From Streptomyces shenzhenensis (GTDB lineage Bacteria > Actinomycetota > Actinomycetes > Streptomycetales > Streptomycetaceae): a DNA stretch of 64,000 nt. Made by a program: the position numbers and the translations under genes. Where the stretch lies: contig NZ_PENI01000017.1 in assembly GCF_003688995.1 (NCBI RefSeq), forward strand, positions 62,001 through 126,000, given 5' to 3'. Positions within the stretch are counted from its first letter, which is position 1; each line of letters opens with the position of its first letter. This document shows positions 7,386 through 15,747 of the stretch, one piece after another. The notes under the pieces were generated by a model that saw only the letters and a program-made list of their open reading frames with translations, was not told the origin of the DNA and made no database searches.

Positions 7386-8728
7386 TACGCGGTCCGGGGC
7401 GATCGGGTGGCGGGCGGTGGGAGCGTCGGGCGGCGGATCACCAGGGCCATCAGGGCCGCTGCCGCGCACAGGGTGCCGGAGGCGTACCAGACCATGTCGT
7501 AGGAGCCGAAGACGTCACGCGAGACACCGCCCACGTAGGCGACGAGGGCCGCGCCGACCTGGTGCGAGGCGAGTACCCAGCCGAAGACGATCGCGCTGTC
7601 CGCGCCGTACTGCTCGCGGCACAGCGCGAGGGTGGGCGGGACGGTGGCGACCCAGTCGAGGCCGTAGAAGACGATGAAGAAGATCATCGGCGGATGGACG
7701 CTCGGCCCGAGCAGCATGGGCAGGAAGAGCAGGGAGATCCCGCGCAGGGCGTAGTACACGGCGAGCAGCCGGCGCGACTCGAAGCGGTCGGTGAACCAGC
7801 CGGAGGCGATCGTACCGACCACGTCGAACACGCCGATCACCGCGAGCAGCGAGGCCGCCGCCGTGATGGGCATCCCGTGGTCGTGGGCGGCGGGCACGAA
7901 GTGGGTCTGGATCAGGCCGTTGGTGGAGGCGCCGCAGATCGCGAAGGTGCCGGCGAGCAGCCAGAAGGGCCCGGTGCGGGCGGCGGCGGCCAGGACGGTG
8001 AGCGCGCGCCGGGCGGCACCGGTGACCGGGGCCGGCTTGGGCACGAACTCCCGTGCGCCGTACGGCTTGAGACCCACGTCGGCCGGATGGTCGCGGAGCA
8101 GCAGCCACACGAACGGGACGACCGCGAGGGCGGCAAGGGCGACCGTGACGGCGGCCGGGCGCCAGTCGTACGTCTCGACCGTCCAGGACAGCACCGGCAG
8201 GAAGATCAGCTGCCCGGAGGCGGAGGCGGCGGTGAGGATGCCGGTGACCAGGCCGCGGCGCTCGGTGAACCAGCGGTTGGTGACGGTCGCGGCGAAGGCG
8301 AGGGCCATGGAGCCGGAGCCGAGCCCGACCAGCAGGCCCCAGCACAGCAGCAGTTGCCAGGCCGTCGTCATCCACACGGTCAGGCCCGAGCCCAGCGCGA
8401 TCACGGTCAGCGCGACCGCGACCACCTTGCGGATGCCGAAGCGGTCCATCAGCGCGGCGGCGAACGGCGCGGTGAGCCCGTACAGCGCGAGGTTGACGGA
8501 GACCGCCGCCCCGATCGTGCCACGCGACCAGCCGTACTCCGCGTGCAGCGGGTCGATGAGCAGGCCGGGCAGCGAGCGGAAGGCCGCCGCGCCGATGATC
8601 GTGACGAAGGTGACGGCGGCGACGAACCACGCGCGGTGCACCCGCATGCGGCGGCCCCGCCACGGACGCTTCGCTCCGGGCCCGTCCGGCCGCCGTACGC
8701 CCGCTGCGGCATCGCTTGTCTGAGTCAC
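7385..8728 (-). CDS. MFS transporter, monocarboxylate/OFA-like
   Basis: About 447 residues with 12 hydrophobic segments, of the major facilitator superfamily. The N-terminus (WFVAAVTFVTIIGAAAF, LHAEYGWSRGTIGAAVSVN, MDRFGIRKVVAVAL) resembles monocarboxylate and oxalate/formate-type permeases, and LVGLGSGSMALAFAATVTNR with WFTERRGLVTGI matches helices 4-5. GTG 8728 is preferred over GTG 8755 because GGAAG lies about 9 nt before it. It is divergent from the GlxA-type regulator with a 71-bp gap, a layout typical of a transporter controlled by its neighbour. It lies between operator-bearing genes, so it may import the acid degraded by the cluster. Confidence 0.85.
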   Translation of the reverse strand: MTQTSDAAAGVRRPDGPGAKRPWRGRRMRVHRAWFVAAVTFVTIIGAAAFRSLPGLLIDPLHAEYGWSRGTIGAAVSVNLALYGLTAPFAAALMDRFGIRKVVAVALTVIALGSGLTVWMTTAWQLLLCWGLLVGLGSGSMALAFAATVTNRWFTERRGLVTGILTAASASGQLIFLPVLSWTVETYDWRPAAVTVALAALAVVPFVWLLLRDHPADVGLKPYGAREFVPKPAPVTGAARRALTVLAAAARTGPFWLLAGTFAICGASTNGLIQTHFVPAAHDHGMPITAAASLLAVIGVFDVVGTIASGWFTDRFESRRLLAVYYALRGISLLFLPMLLGPSVHPPMIFFIVFYGLDWVATVPPTLALCREQYGADSAIVFGWVLASHQVGAALVAYVGGVSRDVFGSYDMVWYASGTLCAAAALMALVIRRPTLPPPATRSPRTA

Positions 8729-8799
8729 GTCATAGAGCTTCCGATGCCGGGACACCGCCGACGAGTGGCCCGAAGGACAGCATTCGTTACGATCGGGCC

Positions 8800-9864
8800 A
8801 TGACCGCCGACCCGGACTTCCGCCCGCATCGCGTCGTCGTCCTCGCCCTGGACGGCCTGCTCCCCTTCGAGCTGGGCATCCCGCACCGGATCTTCGGCCG
8901 CCCCAGGGACGCCCGGAGGCGGCACCTGTACGAGGTCGTCACCTGCTCGATCCGGCCGCCGGGCCCGGTGGAGACCGACGCCGACTTCGCCATCCATGTC
9001 GCGCACGGCCCGGAGGCCCTGGCCACCGCCGACACCGTCGTCGTCCCGGCCTCGTACGAGCTGGGCCCCGTCTACGGGCAGGGCGTGCTCACCGAGGAGC
9101 TGACCGCCGCGCTCGCCCGCATCCGCCCCGGGACCCGGCTCGCCTCCATCTGCACCGGCGCGTACGTGCTCGCCGCCGCCGGACACCTCGACGGCCGCCC
9201 GGCGACCACGCACTGGGCCGACGCGGAGCGCTTCCAGCGGATGTTCCCGAAGGTCAAGGTGGACGCCGACGTGCTGTTCATCGACGACGGCGACGTGCTG
9301 ACCTCGGCGGGGGTCGCCGCCGGGATCGACCTGTGCCTGCACATGGTGCGCCGCGACCACGGCACCGCCGTCGCCAACGAGGTGGCCCGCCGTACGGTCG
9401 TACCGCCACACCGCGACGGCGGCCAGGCGCAGTACATCCACCGGCCGGTGCCGGACCCGCAGCTGGCCACCACCACCGCCGCCCGCACCTGGGCGCTGGG
9501 CCGCCTCCACGAGCCGATCCAACTGCGCGACCTGGCCGAGCAGGAGGCCATGTCGGTACGCACCTTCACCCGCCGCTTCCGCGAGGAGGTCGGCGTCAGC
9601 CCCGGCCAGTGGCTCACCCAGCAGCGCGTCGAACGCGCCCGGCAGCTACTGGAGTCCACCGGTCTCTCCGTCGACCAGGTCGCCCGGAACGCGGGCTTCG
9701 GCACGGCCCAGTCGATGCGCCAGCACCTCCAGACGGCGCTCGGCGTCACGCCCACCGCGTACCGGCGCACCTTCCGGGCGGACGGTCAGAAGGTCAGCAC
9801 CGCCCGGGCCAGCCGTCCCGCCGCCGCGTCCGCCCGTGCCTCGGCGAAGTCCTCGACCGGGTAG
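8800..9864 (+). CDS. GlxA-type AraC family transcriptional regulator
   Basis: 354 residues. The N-terminal half is a DJ-1/PfpI-like amidotransferase domain (HRVVVLALDGLLPFELGIPH, TRLASICTGAYVLAAAG, TTHWADAERFQRMFP, VLTSAGVAAGIDLCLHMV) and the C-terminal half an AraC double helix-turn-helix (LRDLAEQEAMSVRTFTRRF, SVDQVARNAGFGTAQSMRQH). The Cys in SICTGA sits at the nucleophile elbow, as in GlxA proteins. These act as cytosolic one-component regulators, often of an adjacent transporter or amide catabolism gene. The 3' end overlaps the convergent alcohol dehydrogenase gene by 79 bp, which is unusual and may mean the true products end close together in antisense. Confidence 0.88.
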   Translation: MTADPDFRPHRVVVLALDGLLPFELGIPHRIFGRPRDARRRHLYEVVTCSIRPPGPVETDADFAIHVAHGPEALATADTVVVPASYELGPVYGQGVLTEELTAALARIRPGTRLASICTGAYVLAAAGHLDGRPATTHWADAERFQRMFPKVKVDADVLFIDDGDVLTSAGVAAGIDLCLHMVRRDHGTAVANEVARRTVVPPHRDGGQAQYIHRPVPDPQLATTTAARTWALGRLHEPIQLRDLAEQEAMSVRTFTRRFREEVGVSPGQWLTQQRVERARQLLESTGLSVDQVARNAGFGTAQSMRQHLQTALGVTPTAYRRTFRADGQKVSTARASRPAAASARASAKSSTG

Positions 9865-10835
9865 GTCCTGGTCACCAACTCGTCCAGCAGCAGCCGCCCT
9901 TGGCGGTACAGCTCGGCGTACAGGGCGATGTCGCGCTGGGGGCGGGCGGAGCCGTAGCGGCAGCCGAGGATGGACTTGTCGAGGTACATGGCGGAGACCA
10001 GGAAGGACGCCTCGGCCGTGGCCGGCGGCACGCCGAGCAGGACCGCCTGCCCGTGCCGGTCGAGCAGGTCGACCGCCCGGCGGATCAGCTCGGTGCGGCC
10101 GACGCACTCGAAGGCGTGGTCGGCTCCGGCCGGCAGGACGTCCCGCACCCCGTCGGCGGAGGTCAGGAAGTCGGTCGCGCCGAACTGCCGGGCCACCGCC
10201 TCCTTCGCCGGATTGGCGTCCACCGCCACGATCCGCAGCGCGCCCGCGATCCGCGCGCCCTGGATGACGTTCAGGCCGATCCCGCCGGCACCGATCACCA
10301 GCACGCTGTCCCCGCGCTCCACCCGGGCCCGGTTGAGCACGGCGCCCACCCCGGTCAGCACCCCGCAGCCGATCAGCGCGGCGCACGGCAGCGGGACGTC
10401 CTTCGGGATGCGGACCGCCTGCACCGCCTTGACGACCGTGCGTTCGGCGAAGGCCGAGTTGGACGCGAACTGGAACAGCGGCTCCCCGCCGCGGGTGAAC
10501 GGCCGCCCGGGGCGCCCGATCGCTCGGCGGCACATGGTCGGCCGGCCGCGGTCGCAGTCCGCGCACGTACCGCAGTTCGCGAGCGTGGACAGCGCCACGT
10601 GGTCACCGGGCGCCACATGCGTCACCCCGGCGCCGACCGCCTCCACCACGCCGGCGCCCTCATGGCCCAGCACCACCGGAACCGGGAAGGGTATGGTCCC
10701 GTCCACCACCGACAGATCGCTGTGGCACAGCCCGGCCGCCGCGATGGCGACCAGCACCTCGCCGGGGCCCGGATCCCGTACCTGAAGGTCGTCGACGACC
10801 CGCACCCGCTCGCCGTCGAACACCACACCGCGCAT
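9786..10835 (-). CDS. zinc-dependent alcohol dehydrogenase (MDR)
   Basis: 349 residues of the medium-chain dehydrogenase family, oxidising an alcohol (or reducing an aldehyde) with NAD(P). The catalytic zinc ligands are visible in GLCHSDLSVV and VVLGHEGAGVVE, the structural zinc cysteines in NCGTCADCDRGRPTMC, and the dinucleotide fold in GDSVLVIGAGGIGLNVIQGA. ATG 10835 has GAGGGGG 7 nt upstream and sits in an ATGTGATG overlap with the stop of the acyl-CoA dehydrogenase, so the two genes are coupled. It probably handles an alcohol or aldehyde intermediate of the same pathway. Zinc and substrate class are known for the family; the specific substrate is inference. Confidence 0.9.
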   Translation of the reverse strand: MRGVVFDGERVRVVDDLQVRDPGPGEVLVAIAAAGLCHSDLSVVDGTIPFPVPVVLGHEGAGVVEAVGAGVTHVAPGDHVALSTLANCGTCADCDRGRPTMCRRAIGRPGRPFTRGGEPLFQFASNSAFAERTVVKAVQAVRIPKDVPLPCAALIGCGVLTGVGAVLNRARVERGDSVLVIGAGGIGLNVIQGARIAGALRIVAVDANPAKEAVARQFGATDFLTSADGVRDVLPAGADHAFECVGRTELIRRAVDLLDRHGQAVLLGVPPATAEASFLVSAMYLDKSILGCRYGSARPQRDIALYAELYRQGRLLLDELVTRTYPVEDFAEARADAAAGRLARAVLTF

Positions 10836-11989
10836 CACATGACCCCCCTCGACCCCTTCGGCTCCCTCGGCAGGCCGAGCACACGCTCGGCGATGATGGT
10901 GCGCTGGACCTGGTCGGAGCCGCCGTAGATGGTGTCGGCCCGGGAGAACAGGAACAGGTGCTGCGCGGGGTCCAGCGCGTACGGCTCCCGCGGGGACCAG
11001 TCCGCCGGGCCCGCGGTGGCCGCCGCGCCCCGCACCCGCACCGCCAGCTCGCCCAGCCGCTGGTGCCAGCCCGCCCACAGCAGCTTGGCCACGCTCGGGG
11101 CGCCCGGGTCGTCCCCGCCCAGGGTGCGCAGGGCGTTCCAGCGCATGGTGCGCAGTTCGGCCCACTGCCGGACGAGTGCGGCGCGCAGGACCGGGTCCGC
11201 TGCCGCGCCGGTCCGCACGGCCGTCCGCACGACCTGCTCCAGTTCCTGCGCGAAGCCGATCTGCTGGGCGAGCGTGGACACCCCGCGTTCGAAGCCGAGC
11301 AGGCTCATCGCGACCCGCCAGCCCGCACCCTCGCCGCCGACGACGTGCTCCACGCGCGCGTGCGCCCCGTCGAAGAAGACCTCGTTGAAGTCGCTCGTGC
11401 CGGTCAGCTGACGGATCGGGCGGACCTCGATCCGGCCCGGCTGGTCCATGGGCACGAGCAGGAAGCTGAGACCGTGGTGCCGGCGGGAGTCCGGGTCGGT
11501 GCGGGCCAGCACGAAGCACCAGTCGGCCTCGTGGGCGAGGGAGGTCCAGATCTTCTGGCCGGTGATGCGGTAGCCGTGCGGCTCGCGTACGGCGGTGGTG
11601 CGCACGCCGGCCAGGTCGGAGCCCGCGCCGGGTTCGCTGTAGCCCTGGCACCACAGCTCCTCGCCGGCCGCTACGGGTGGCAGGAAGCGGGCCTTCTGCT
11701 CTTCGGTGCCGTGCGCGATGAGGGTGGGGGCGAGCAGGTTCTCGCCGATGTGCCCGGAGCGCGGGGGCGCGCCCGAGCGTGCGTATTCCTCGGCCCAGGC
11801 GACCTGTTGGGTGAGGCCGGCGGTGCGGTTGCCGTAGCCCGGCTCCGGCCAGCCGAGGCCTATCCATCCGGCCTTGCCGAGTGTGCGTTCCCAGGAGCGG
11901 CGGTCCTGGGCGGCTCCGCCGTGCGCCGTGAGCCAGTTGCGGGCCTCGGTGCGGAATGCGGTGTCCTCTGGGGTGAAGCCGAACTCCAT
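10835..11989 (-). CDS. acyl-CoA dehydrogenase
   Basis: 384 residues with the full acyl-CoA dehydrogenase fold: MEFGFTPEDTAFRTEARNWL, the FAD/substrate segment LWCQGYSEPGAGSDLAGVRT, ITGQKIWTSLAHEADWCFVL and the C-terminal YGGSDQVQRTIIAERVLGLP. The catalytic Glu of the usual YEGTSE motif is absent (YGGSD). This is seen in several FadE-type enzymes that place the base elsewhere. GGAG lies 5 nt before ATG 11989. It heads the minus-strand acyl-CoA dehydrogenase/alcohol dehydrogenase pair. Upstream is a tandem array of hairpin repeats rather than an operator of the cluster type, so its control may differ. Confidence 0.9.
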   Translation of the reverse strand: MEFGFTPEDTAFRTEARNWLTAHGGAAQDRRSWERTLGKAGWIGLGWPEPGYGNRTAGLTQQVAWAEEYARSGAPPRSGHIGENLLAPTLIAHGTEEQKARFLPPVAAGEELWCQGYSEPGAGSDLAGVRTTAVREPHGYRITGQKIWTSLAHEADWCFVLARTDPDSRRHHGLSFLLVPMDQPGRIEVRPIRQLTGTSDFNEVFFDGAHARVEHVVGGEGAGWRVAMSLLGFERGVSTLAQQIGFAQELEQVVRTAVRTGAAADPVLRAALVRQWAELRTMRWNALRTLGGDDPGAPSVAKLLWAGWHQRLGELAVRVRGAAATAGPADWSPREPYALDPAQHLFLFSRADTIYGGSDQVQRTIIAERVLGLPREPKGSRGVM

Positions 11990-12030
11990 GGTGTCTCCGG
12001 TTTTTTGGCCGCTTTGGGGTGTTGTTGAAC

Positions 12031-12601
12031 CGTGGGCCTATGCGTTCGGGTGGTTTGGCGGGGGGCGTTGTTGGCTGCGGGTGCGGTGGGGCTGATCAGC
12101 AGGAGCGGTGCGTTGTTGGCTGCGGGTGCTTCGTGGCTGATCAGCAGGACTGGTGCGTTGTTGACTGGCGGTGCTTCGTGGCTGGGCGCGCCGTTCCCCG
12201 CGCCCCTTCAGGGCGTTGTCCGGGCGCGGGCCCATGCGCTCGGGCGGTTCAGTGGACGTGGTGCGTTGTTGACTGACGGTGCTTCGTGGCTGGGCGCGCC
12301 GTTCCCCGCGCCCCTTCAGGGCGTTGCCCGGACGCGAACCCATGCGCTCGGGCGGTTCAGCAGGCCTGGTGCGTTGTTGACTGCCGGTGCGTTGGGGCTG
12401 ATCGCGCCGTTCCCCGCGCCCCTTCAGGGTGCTGCCCGGGCGCGAGCCCATGCGCTCGGGCGGTTCAGCAGGCGTGGTGCGTTGTTGACTGCCGGTGCGT
12501 TGGGGCTGATCGCGCCGTTCCCCGCGCCCCTTCTGGGCGTTGTCCGGGCGCGAGCCCATGCGCTCGGGCGGTTCAGCGGACGCGGGCCCATGTGCTCGGG
12601 G
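12031..12601. repeat. tandem array, 4 x 108 bp plus 2 x 45 bp
   Basis: Four head-to-tail units of exactly 108 bp (12152-12259, 12260-12367, 12368-12475, 12476-12583) begin GGTGCGTTGTTGACTG. They are preceded by two 45-bp units (12062-12106, 12107-12151) that lack the middle 63 bp, with partial units at both ends. Each full unit contains CCCCGCGCCCCTTCAGGGCG, the Streptomyces intergenic hairpin. The 108-bp period keeps reading frames open on both strands, so long apparent ORFs here are artefacts. The array lies between two minus-strand genes (SDR then acyl-CoA dehydrogenase) and would put four successive hairpins in a read-through transcript. Confidence 0.85.
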
Positions 12602-13513
12602 TTATGTGTTCGGGCGGGATTGGGTGTGGGCCGCTTGTTCCATTGTTTTGAGGTGTTGCAGCATCGGCATGGGGTCCGTGCCCACCGTTCCGGGGAGGAA
12701 GTCGGCGATGCGTTCCGGGGTCCAGGTGCCCTCCGCGTAGGCGGCGCGGAGTTCGCGTGGCTGGGCCCAGACGGCGATCTTGGGGCCGGCGATCGTGTAC
12801 ACCTGGCCGGTGACGGGCAGTTCGCGGGCGCGGTCGGAGAGCAGGTAGACCACGAGCGCGGCGACATCCTCCGGTTCGCCGATCTCCGTCAGCTCCATCG
12901 GGACGCCGGCCGACATCCGGGTACGGGCCACGGGTGCCACGGCGTTGGCGGTCACCCCGTACTTGTGCAGGCCGAGCGCCGCGCTGCGGACCAGGGAGAT
13001 GATCCCGCCCTTCGCGGCGCTGTAGTTGGCCTGGGACACCGAGCCCTGGTGGTTGCCGCTGGTGAAGCCGATCAGCGTGCCGGACCGCTGCGCGCGCATG
13101 ACCTCGGCGGCGGCGCGGAACACGGTGAACGTGCCCTTGAGATGGGTGGCGACCACGGGGTCCCACTCCTGCTCGGACATGTTGAACAGCATCCGTTCGC
13201 GCAGGATCCCGGCGACGCAGACGACCCCGTCAAGGCGCCCGTACGCCGACAGGGCCGTCTCGACGACCCGCCGGCCGCCGGCCATCGTGGAGACGTCGTC
13301 GGCCACCGCGACCGCCGTGCCGCCCGCCGCCTCGATCTCCTTGACCACGGAGTCGGCGACCTCGCTGGTCGGGGAGGTGCCGTCGGTCGCCACGCCGTAG
13401 TCGTTGACGACGACCCGCGCTCCCTCGGCCGCCGCCGCGAGGGCGACCGCGCGGCCGATGCCACGGCCGGCGCCCGTCACGGCGACGGCCTTGCCTGCCA
13501 AGAAGTTCCCCAC
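12602..13513 (-). CDS. SDR family oxidoreductase, MFE-2-like
   Basis: 303 residues of the short-chain dehydrogenase family. The Rossmann motif is VTGAGRGIGRAVALA, NAG is replaced by VCVAGIL, and the catalytic Ser-Tyr-Lys is in GFTSGN and SQANYSAAKGGI. The insert VVVNDYGVATDGTSPTSEVA after strand 2 is typical of the 3-hydroxyacyl-CoA dehydrogenase domain of multifunctional enzyme 2/17-beta-HSD4 proteins, so NAD-dependent oxidation of a 3-hydroxyacyl-CoA is likely. It is divergent from the cyclase gene, with an operator between them. A C-terminal extension of about 50 residues (WTPERIADFLPG) resembles that of related clusters. Confidence 0.88.
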   Translation of the reverse strand: MGNFLAGKAVAVTGAGRGIGRAVALAAAAEGARVVVNDYGVATDGTSPTSEVADSVVKEIEAAGGTAVAVADDVSTMAGGRRVVETALSAYGRLDGVVCVAGILRERMLFNMSEQEWDPVVATHLKGTFTVFRAAAEVMRAQRSGTLIGFTSGNHQGSVSQANYSAAKGGIISLVRSAALGLHKYGVTANAVAPVARTRMSAGVPMELTEIGEPEDVAALVVYLLSDRARELPVTGQVYTIAGPKIAVWAQPRELRAAYAEGTWTPERIADFLPGTVGTDPMPMLQHLKTMEQAAHTQSRPNT

Positions 13514-13536
13514 GCCCGGCCCCTTCCGATGGTTTC

Positions 13537-13551
13537 TGACGGACCGTTAGA
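13537..13551. promoter_or_regulatory. candidate TetR-type operator, site 4
   Basis: The sequence is CTGACGGACCGTTAG, a palindrome with one mismatch, flanked by T and A to give TCTGACGGACCGTTAGA. It lies in the 84-bp divergent region between the SDR start (13513) and the cyclase start (13598), so one site can control both directions. Confidence 0.7.
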
Positions 13552-13597
13552 TTTTATGGCGCGACCGACAGCCGGAGACAAGCCCCGGGAGGCCCCG

Positions 13598-14524
13598 ATG
13601 TCCTTGCCCGACGAGTTCCACGCCATCGCCAAGCGCGTGAACAACTGGGGCCGTTGGGGGGCGGACGACGAGATCGGCACCCTGAACCTGATCACCGACG
13701 AGGTGGTACGGGAGGCCGCGGCCGGCGTCCGCTCCGGGCGCCGGGTCCCGCTGGCGCTGCCGCTGCGGGAGGACGGCGTGCAGACCGGAATGATCCCCGG
13801 GCGGGTCAATCCGCTGCACGCGATGGTGCAGATCAACCAGGAGATGTTCGGACCGGGCACGGTCGCGTGCAGCGACGACGCCGTGACCATGGGCCTGCAG
13901 GCCGGCACGCACTGGGACGCGCTGAGCCATGTCTCGCACTCCGGGAAGCTCTACAACGGGCGGCCCGCCCGTACAGTGTCGGCGCACGCCGGCGCGGCGT
14001 TCGGCGGCATCGACAAGGTCCGGCACCTGGTCTCGCGCGGGGTGCTGCTGGACGTGGCACGCGTGCGTGGCACGGACCGGCTGGCGGGCGGGCACGCGGT
14101 CACCCCGGAGGACCTCGAAGCGGCCGAGGAGTTCGCCGGGACCCGGGTGCGGGCCGGCGACGTCGTACTGGTGCGGACGGGGCAGATGCGGGTGTACCTC
14201 GCGGGCGACAAGCACGGTTACGCCCATCCCTCGCCGGGGCTGTCGGTGCGCACCCCGGAGTGGTTCCACGCGCGCGATGTCGCGGCCGTCGCGAACGACA
14301 CGCTCACCTTCGAGGTCTTCCCGCCCGAGATCGACGGCCTGTGGCTGCCCGTGCACGCCCTCGACCTGGTGGAGATGGGGATGCTCCAGGGCCAGAACTG
14401 GAATCTCGAAGAGTTGTCCACAGCCTGTGGAGAAGCAGGCCGGTATGCCTTCCTGCTGTCGGCGATGCCCGAACCGTTCACCGGGGCCACGGGTACGCCG
14501 GTCGCCCCGGTGGCCATCCTCTGA
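13598..14524 (+). CDS. cyclase family protein (kynurenine formamidase-like)
   Basis: 308 residues of the metal-dependent cyclase/KynB-like hydrolase family (PF04199). The metal-binding core is AGTHWDALSHVSH, with further features GVLLDVARVRG, AGDVVLVRTGQ and PEIDGLWLPVHALDLVEMG. ATG 13598 is chosen because GGGAGG lies 5 nt upstream; an earlier in-frame ATG at 13557 overlaps the operator region. Family members hydrolyse amides, lactones or cyclic ketone products. In this setting ring opening of a cyclic intermediate is a reasonable inference, but polyketide cyclisation is not supported. It is divergent from the SDR gene and shares its operator. Confidence 0.88.
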   Translation: MSLPDEFHAIAKRVNNWGRWGADDEIGTLNLITDEVVREAAAGVRSGRRVPLALPLREDGVQTGMIPGRVNPLHAMVQINQEMFGPGTVACSDDAVTMGLQAGTHWDALSHVSHSGKLYNGRPARTVSAHAGAAFGGIDKVRHLVSRGVLLDVARVRGTDRLAGGHAVTPEDLEAAEEFAGTRVRAGDVVLVRTGQMRVYLAGDKHGYAHPSPGLSVRTPEWFHARDVAAVANDTLTFEVFPPEIDGLWLPVHALDLVEMGMLQGQNWNLEELSTACGEAGRYAFLLSAMPEPFTGATGTPVAPVAIL

Positions 14525-14729
14525 GGCTGCTTCCGGGGCTCCGGCCCGACCCACGCTCGACGAGGGCTTCCGTCACAAGCCCTCGCCGTCCCCTCGCGGC
14601 GAATCGCAGACCACAAGCGTGATCAAACGCTCACGAGGCGTCAACACCCTTACGAGGATTTATTGTTTATGCCCTCTTCATACAGGGTGCGCACGGATGC
14701 ATGCACCGGCGCATCGCCGTGCACCCGGG

Positions 14730-15209
14730 CTACACCGCCTCGAACGCCAGCCCCTCGTACGCGGACATGCCGCTTCCGTACGCCATCGCCGCGCTCCCCC
14801 GGGACCGGTCGCACCGGTCGAGTTCGCACCAGATGCGCTTGCCCGCGCCCTCCGGGTGCCAGCCCCAGCGGTCGGCGAGGCCGTCGACGAGCGCGAGACC
14901 CCGGCCGCCGGTCGCCTCGCCGCCGGCGCACCGCGGCACCGGCGCCCGGGCGCTGGTGTCGGCCACCTCCAGGCGCACCGTGGCCGACTCCGCCGCCGCA
15001 CCGGGCAGCGAGAGCCGGAGAACGGCGGGACAGCCGGTGTGCACCACGGCGTTGGTCACCAGCTCGGAGACGAGCAGGATCAGGATCTCGGCCAACTGCT
15101 CGTCAGCCCCTATCCCGGACCCGGCGAGCCGCGAGCGGGCCCATCTCCGGGCCCGCCCCACCTCCGCGGGGTCGGGTCGGATCTCCAGCTGCACTTGAAG
15201 CACCTGCAC
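14730..15209 (-). CDS. RsbW-like ATP-binding protein
   Basis: 159 residues with a GHKL/HATPase_c_2 fold: N-box ELVTNAVVH, G1 box VADTSARAP, and G2 box GGRGLALVDGLADRWGW followed by the usual CELD. Proteins of this size in Streptomyces are anti-sigma or switch-kinase homologues, many of unknown partner. The start is GTG 15209. A tiny membrane ORF ends 3 nt before it, so the two may be translated together. No anti-sigma antagonist or sigma gene is adjacent; the STAS protein at 21.6 kb is a possible but unproven partner. Confidence 0.85.
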   Translation of the reverse strand: MQVLQVQLEIRPDPAEVGRARRWARSRLAGSGIGADEQLAEILILLVSELVTNAVVHTGCPAVLRLSLPGAAAESATVRLEVADTSARAPVPRCAGGEATGGRGLALVDGLADRWGWHPEGAGKRIWCELDRCDRSRGSAAMAYGSGMSAYEGLAFEAV

Positions 15210-15212
15210 CGC

Positions 15213-15350
15213 TCACACCATCCGAACCGGCGGACACATGACCCGACGCCAAGCGAACGCCACGACGAGGGCCGCGACGAGCACCACGACGAAGGCCACG
15301 ATCGTAGCCATTTTCTGCATGGCCAGGACAAGACCCACAGCAAGGGTCAC
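15213..15350 (-). CDS. possible 45-aa single-pass membrane peptide
   Basis: A GTG at 15350 has GGGAG 9 nt upstream and opens a 45-codon frame with one clear membrane helix (ATIVAFVVVLVAALVVAFAW) followed by a basic, Cys/Pro tail. It ends 3 nt before the RsbW-like gene, which supports translational coupling. An internal ATG at 15320 would give 35 residues. The family was not recognised. It could be a membrane anchor or a regulator of the ATPase next door. Confidence 0.4.
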   Translation of the reverse strand: MTLAVGLVLAMQKMATIVAFVVVLVAALVVAFAWRRVMCPPVRMV

Positions 15351-15747
15351 GGAACGTGACTCCCTTACGAGACAGCATGGTTGACGTACAGTCACCCCAA
15401 CAAGCGCTTCGGGCATATTCCAGCGCGAAGGATTACGCGTGCGGCATACTGTGCGACGCTCGCGGCGGGGGGTCGAACGGGCGGGGGCGAAAGCCCTGAT
15501 CGCCTTGCGAGCAGCGGCGCGCACCGCCGGATGCGGAGCCGCCTCAAGGGCAACACCGGCAGGGCTCGTGCTCGGAACCGCTCGCATCCCACACAAGGTA
15601 CCGGAGGGGACAGCCGACTCCGGGCCGTGACAAGTCACGCATAGGACACAAGCCGATATCGACGCTCCGTGATCCGGGAATGCCACGATCCGCGACATCC
15701 GCGGCGGGCGGCGCGGCGCTCCCGCGACCCGGCGGGCTCCCCGGGCG
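15351..15747. other. intergenic, no gene seen
   Basis: About 400 bp between the minus-strand small membrane ORF and the end of the acyl-CoA dehydrogenase gene. It must contain the promoter for the small ORF and ATPase pair. No conserved protein, RNA or clear terminator was recognised. Confidence 0.4.

Noticed and set aside
9333..10928. 531-codon plus-strand frame over the alcohol dehydrogenase gene
   Set aside because: Antisense to a gene with catalytic and structural zinc motifs; the frame has no recognisable protein.
12038..12559. 173-codon frame with 36-residue repeats in the tandem array
   Set aside because: The 108-bp period keeps both strands open; no ribosome site, no family, and each unit contains a terminator-like hairpin.
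12031..12601. CRISPR-like array
   Set aside because: Units are contiguous and nearly identical with no unique spacers and no cas genes.
13598..14524. Polyketide cyclase as function of the cyclase family gene
   Set aside because: The HxGTHxD metal motif belongs to the kynurenine-formamidase-like family; no polyketide synthase genes are near.
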